Below, piece by piece: positions 4,891 through 5,169 of a stretch of 5,169 nt of DNA. The position numbers and the translations under genes were made by a program. Origin of the DNA: a bacterium (GTDB taxonomy: Bacteria > Chloroflexota > Chloroflexia > Thermomicrobiales > UBA6265); assembly GCA_029977305.1 (NCBI GenBank), contig JAPOLF010000148.1, positions 1 to 5,169 on the forward strand. Direction: 5' to 3'. Every line of letters begins with the position of its first letter. The stretch's first letter is position 1. A model generated the notes under the pieces. That model had not been told where the DNA came from and made no database searches. It was given only the letters and a program-made list of their open reading frames with translations.

Positions 4891-5169
4891 ATGGAGAGCC
4901 ACACACCTTGGGACGACCTCGACGCGATCGCAGGCGAGGTCGTGCTGACCTCGCACGGGGCACAGCGGCTGGCGGAGCGGTCGCTGGCCCCGTGGGCGAT
5001 CGACTACGTGGTCGGGTTCGGCGAGGCCTACCAGCGCACCGGCGTGACGATGCATGTGCTCCGGACGTGCGACATCGATCCGGAGCACCGGCGGATTGAG
5101 GCGGTGCGGAGGCTGGTCGGGACGATCGTGTTGACGGACCACGGCAACGTGATCACGGCCTATCGGCGG
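4891..5169 (+). CDS. DUF4258-like protein (cut by window edge)
   Basis: The first 93 codons of a small protein that runs off the window. It resembles DUF4258: an SHGAQRLAER segment (21-30, with His22 and Arg26), then a helix ending VVGFGEAYQRTG (40-51), then strands ending GTIVLTDHGNVITAYRR (77-93), like the family's closing 'VV..d..g.viTvyr' strand. DUF4258 proteins are small, of unknown function, and sometimes lie near toxin-antitoxin-like genes; I see no antitoxin partner here. The start is ATG 4891, with GGAGG (4879-4883) 7 nt upstream, and it lies 18 nt after the excalibur gene, suggesting cotranscription. No signal peptide is visible, unlike its neighbour. The assignment rests on pattern recognition; the stop is probably not far beyond the edge. 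Confidence 0.65.
   Translation, partial: MESHTPWDDLDAIAGEVVLTSHGAQRLAERSLAPWAIDYVVGFGEAYQRTGVTMHVLRTCDIDPEHRRIEAVRRLVGTIVLTDHGNVITAYRR

Noticed and set aside
3883..5142. 419-codon minus-strand open frame across the VWA, excalibur and DUF4258-like genes
   Set aside because: It is antisense to three convincing genes and has a low-complexity Pro/Arg/Ser composition.
1..5169. CRISPR array, insertion sequence, tRNA/rRNA genes or att site
   Set aside because: None seen by eye: no regularly spaced repeats, no transposase or integrase motifs, no terminal inverted repeats and no tRNA-like cloverleaf.

Overview
This 5.2-kb window comes from a high-GC bacterial chromosome. All the real genes strongly favour G or C at the third codon position. 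The gene set is ordinary for a free-living bacterium: an RNA helicase, a CoA-transferase, a MerR regulator, a cytoplasmic von Willebrand factor A (VWA) protein, a small secreted protein and a DUF4258-like protein. There are no mobile-element, phage, CRISPR, rRNA or tRNA signatures. The look of the helicase and of the MerR/VWA pair makes Chloroflexota (Dehalococcoidia/Thermomicrobia-like) my best guess. That is a low-confidence impression, because no marker gene is present.

Layout. On the minus strand, the left edge holds the N-terminal 238 codons of a DEAD-box RNA helicase (GTG start at 716, running off the window). It is preceded by a leader of about 200 bp with a perfect 12-bp inverted repeat just upstream of the ribosome binding site. 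Next, also on the minus strand, is a complete class III (CaiB/Frc-type) CoA-transferase (929-2149). A divergent control region (2150-2343) separates it from a plus-strand set: a MerR-family regulator (2344-3081), a VWA protein with an intact MIDAS (3213-4559), a small secreted excalibur-domain protein (4642-4872) and the start of a DUF4258-like protein (4891 to the edge).

Regulation visible in the sequence. The MerR gene has a near-consensus sigma70-type promoter (TTGACA, 17 bp, TACGAT). It is overlapped by repeated TGACAG half-sites in both orientations and lies beside a 12-bp palindrome, which suggests autoregulation. The gap before the VWA gene has a TATAAC -10-like box flanked by two ATGCAT palindromes, then a stem-loop, then an unusually distant Shine-Dalgarno. 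A 12-bp hairpin follows the VWA stop codon and may separate its expression from the small genes downstream.

How the genes may work together. The most plausible functional unit is MerR regulator plus VWA protein, with the regulator acting on itself and probably on the VWA gene. The helicase and CoA-transferase look like unrelated neighbours. Nothing here proves a new system. The MerR-VWA module, the structured helicase leader and the excalibur/DUF4258 pair are the parts most worth following up.
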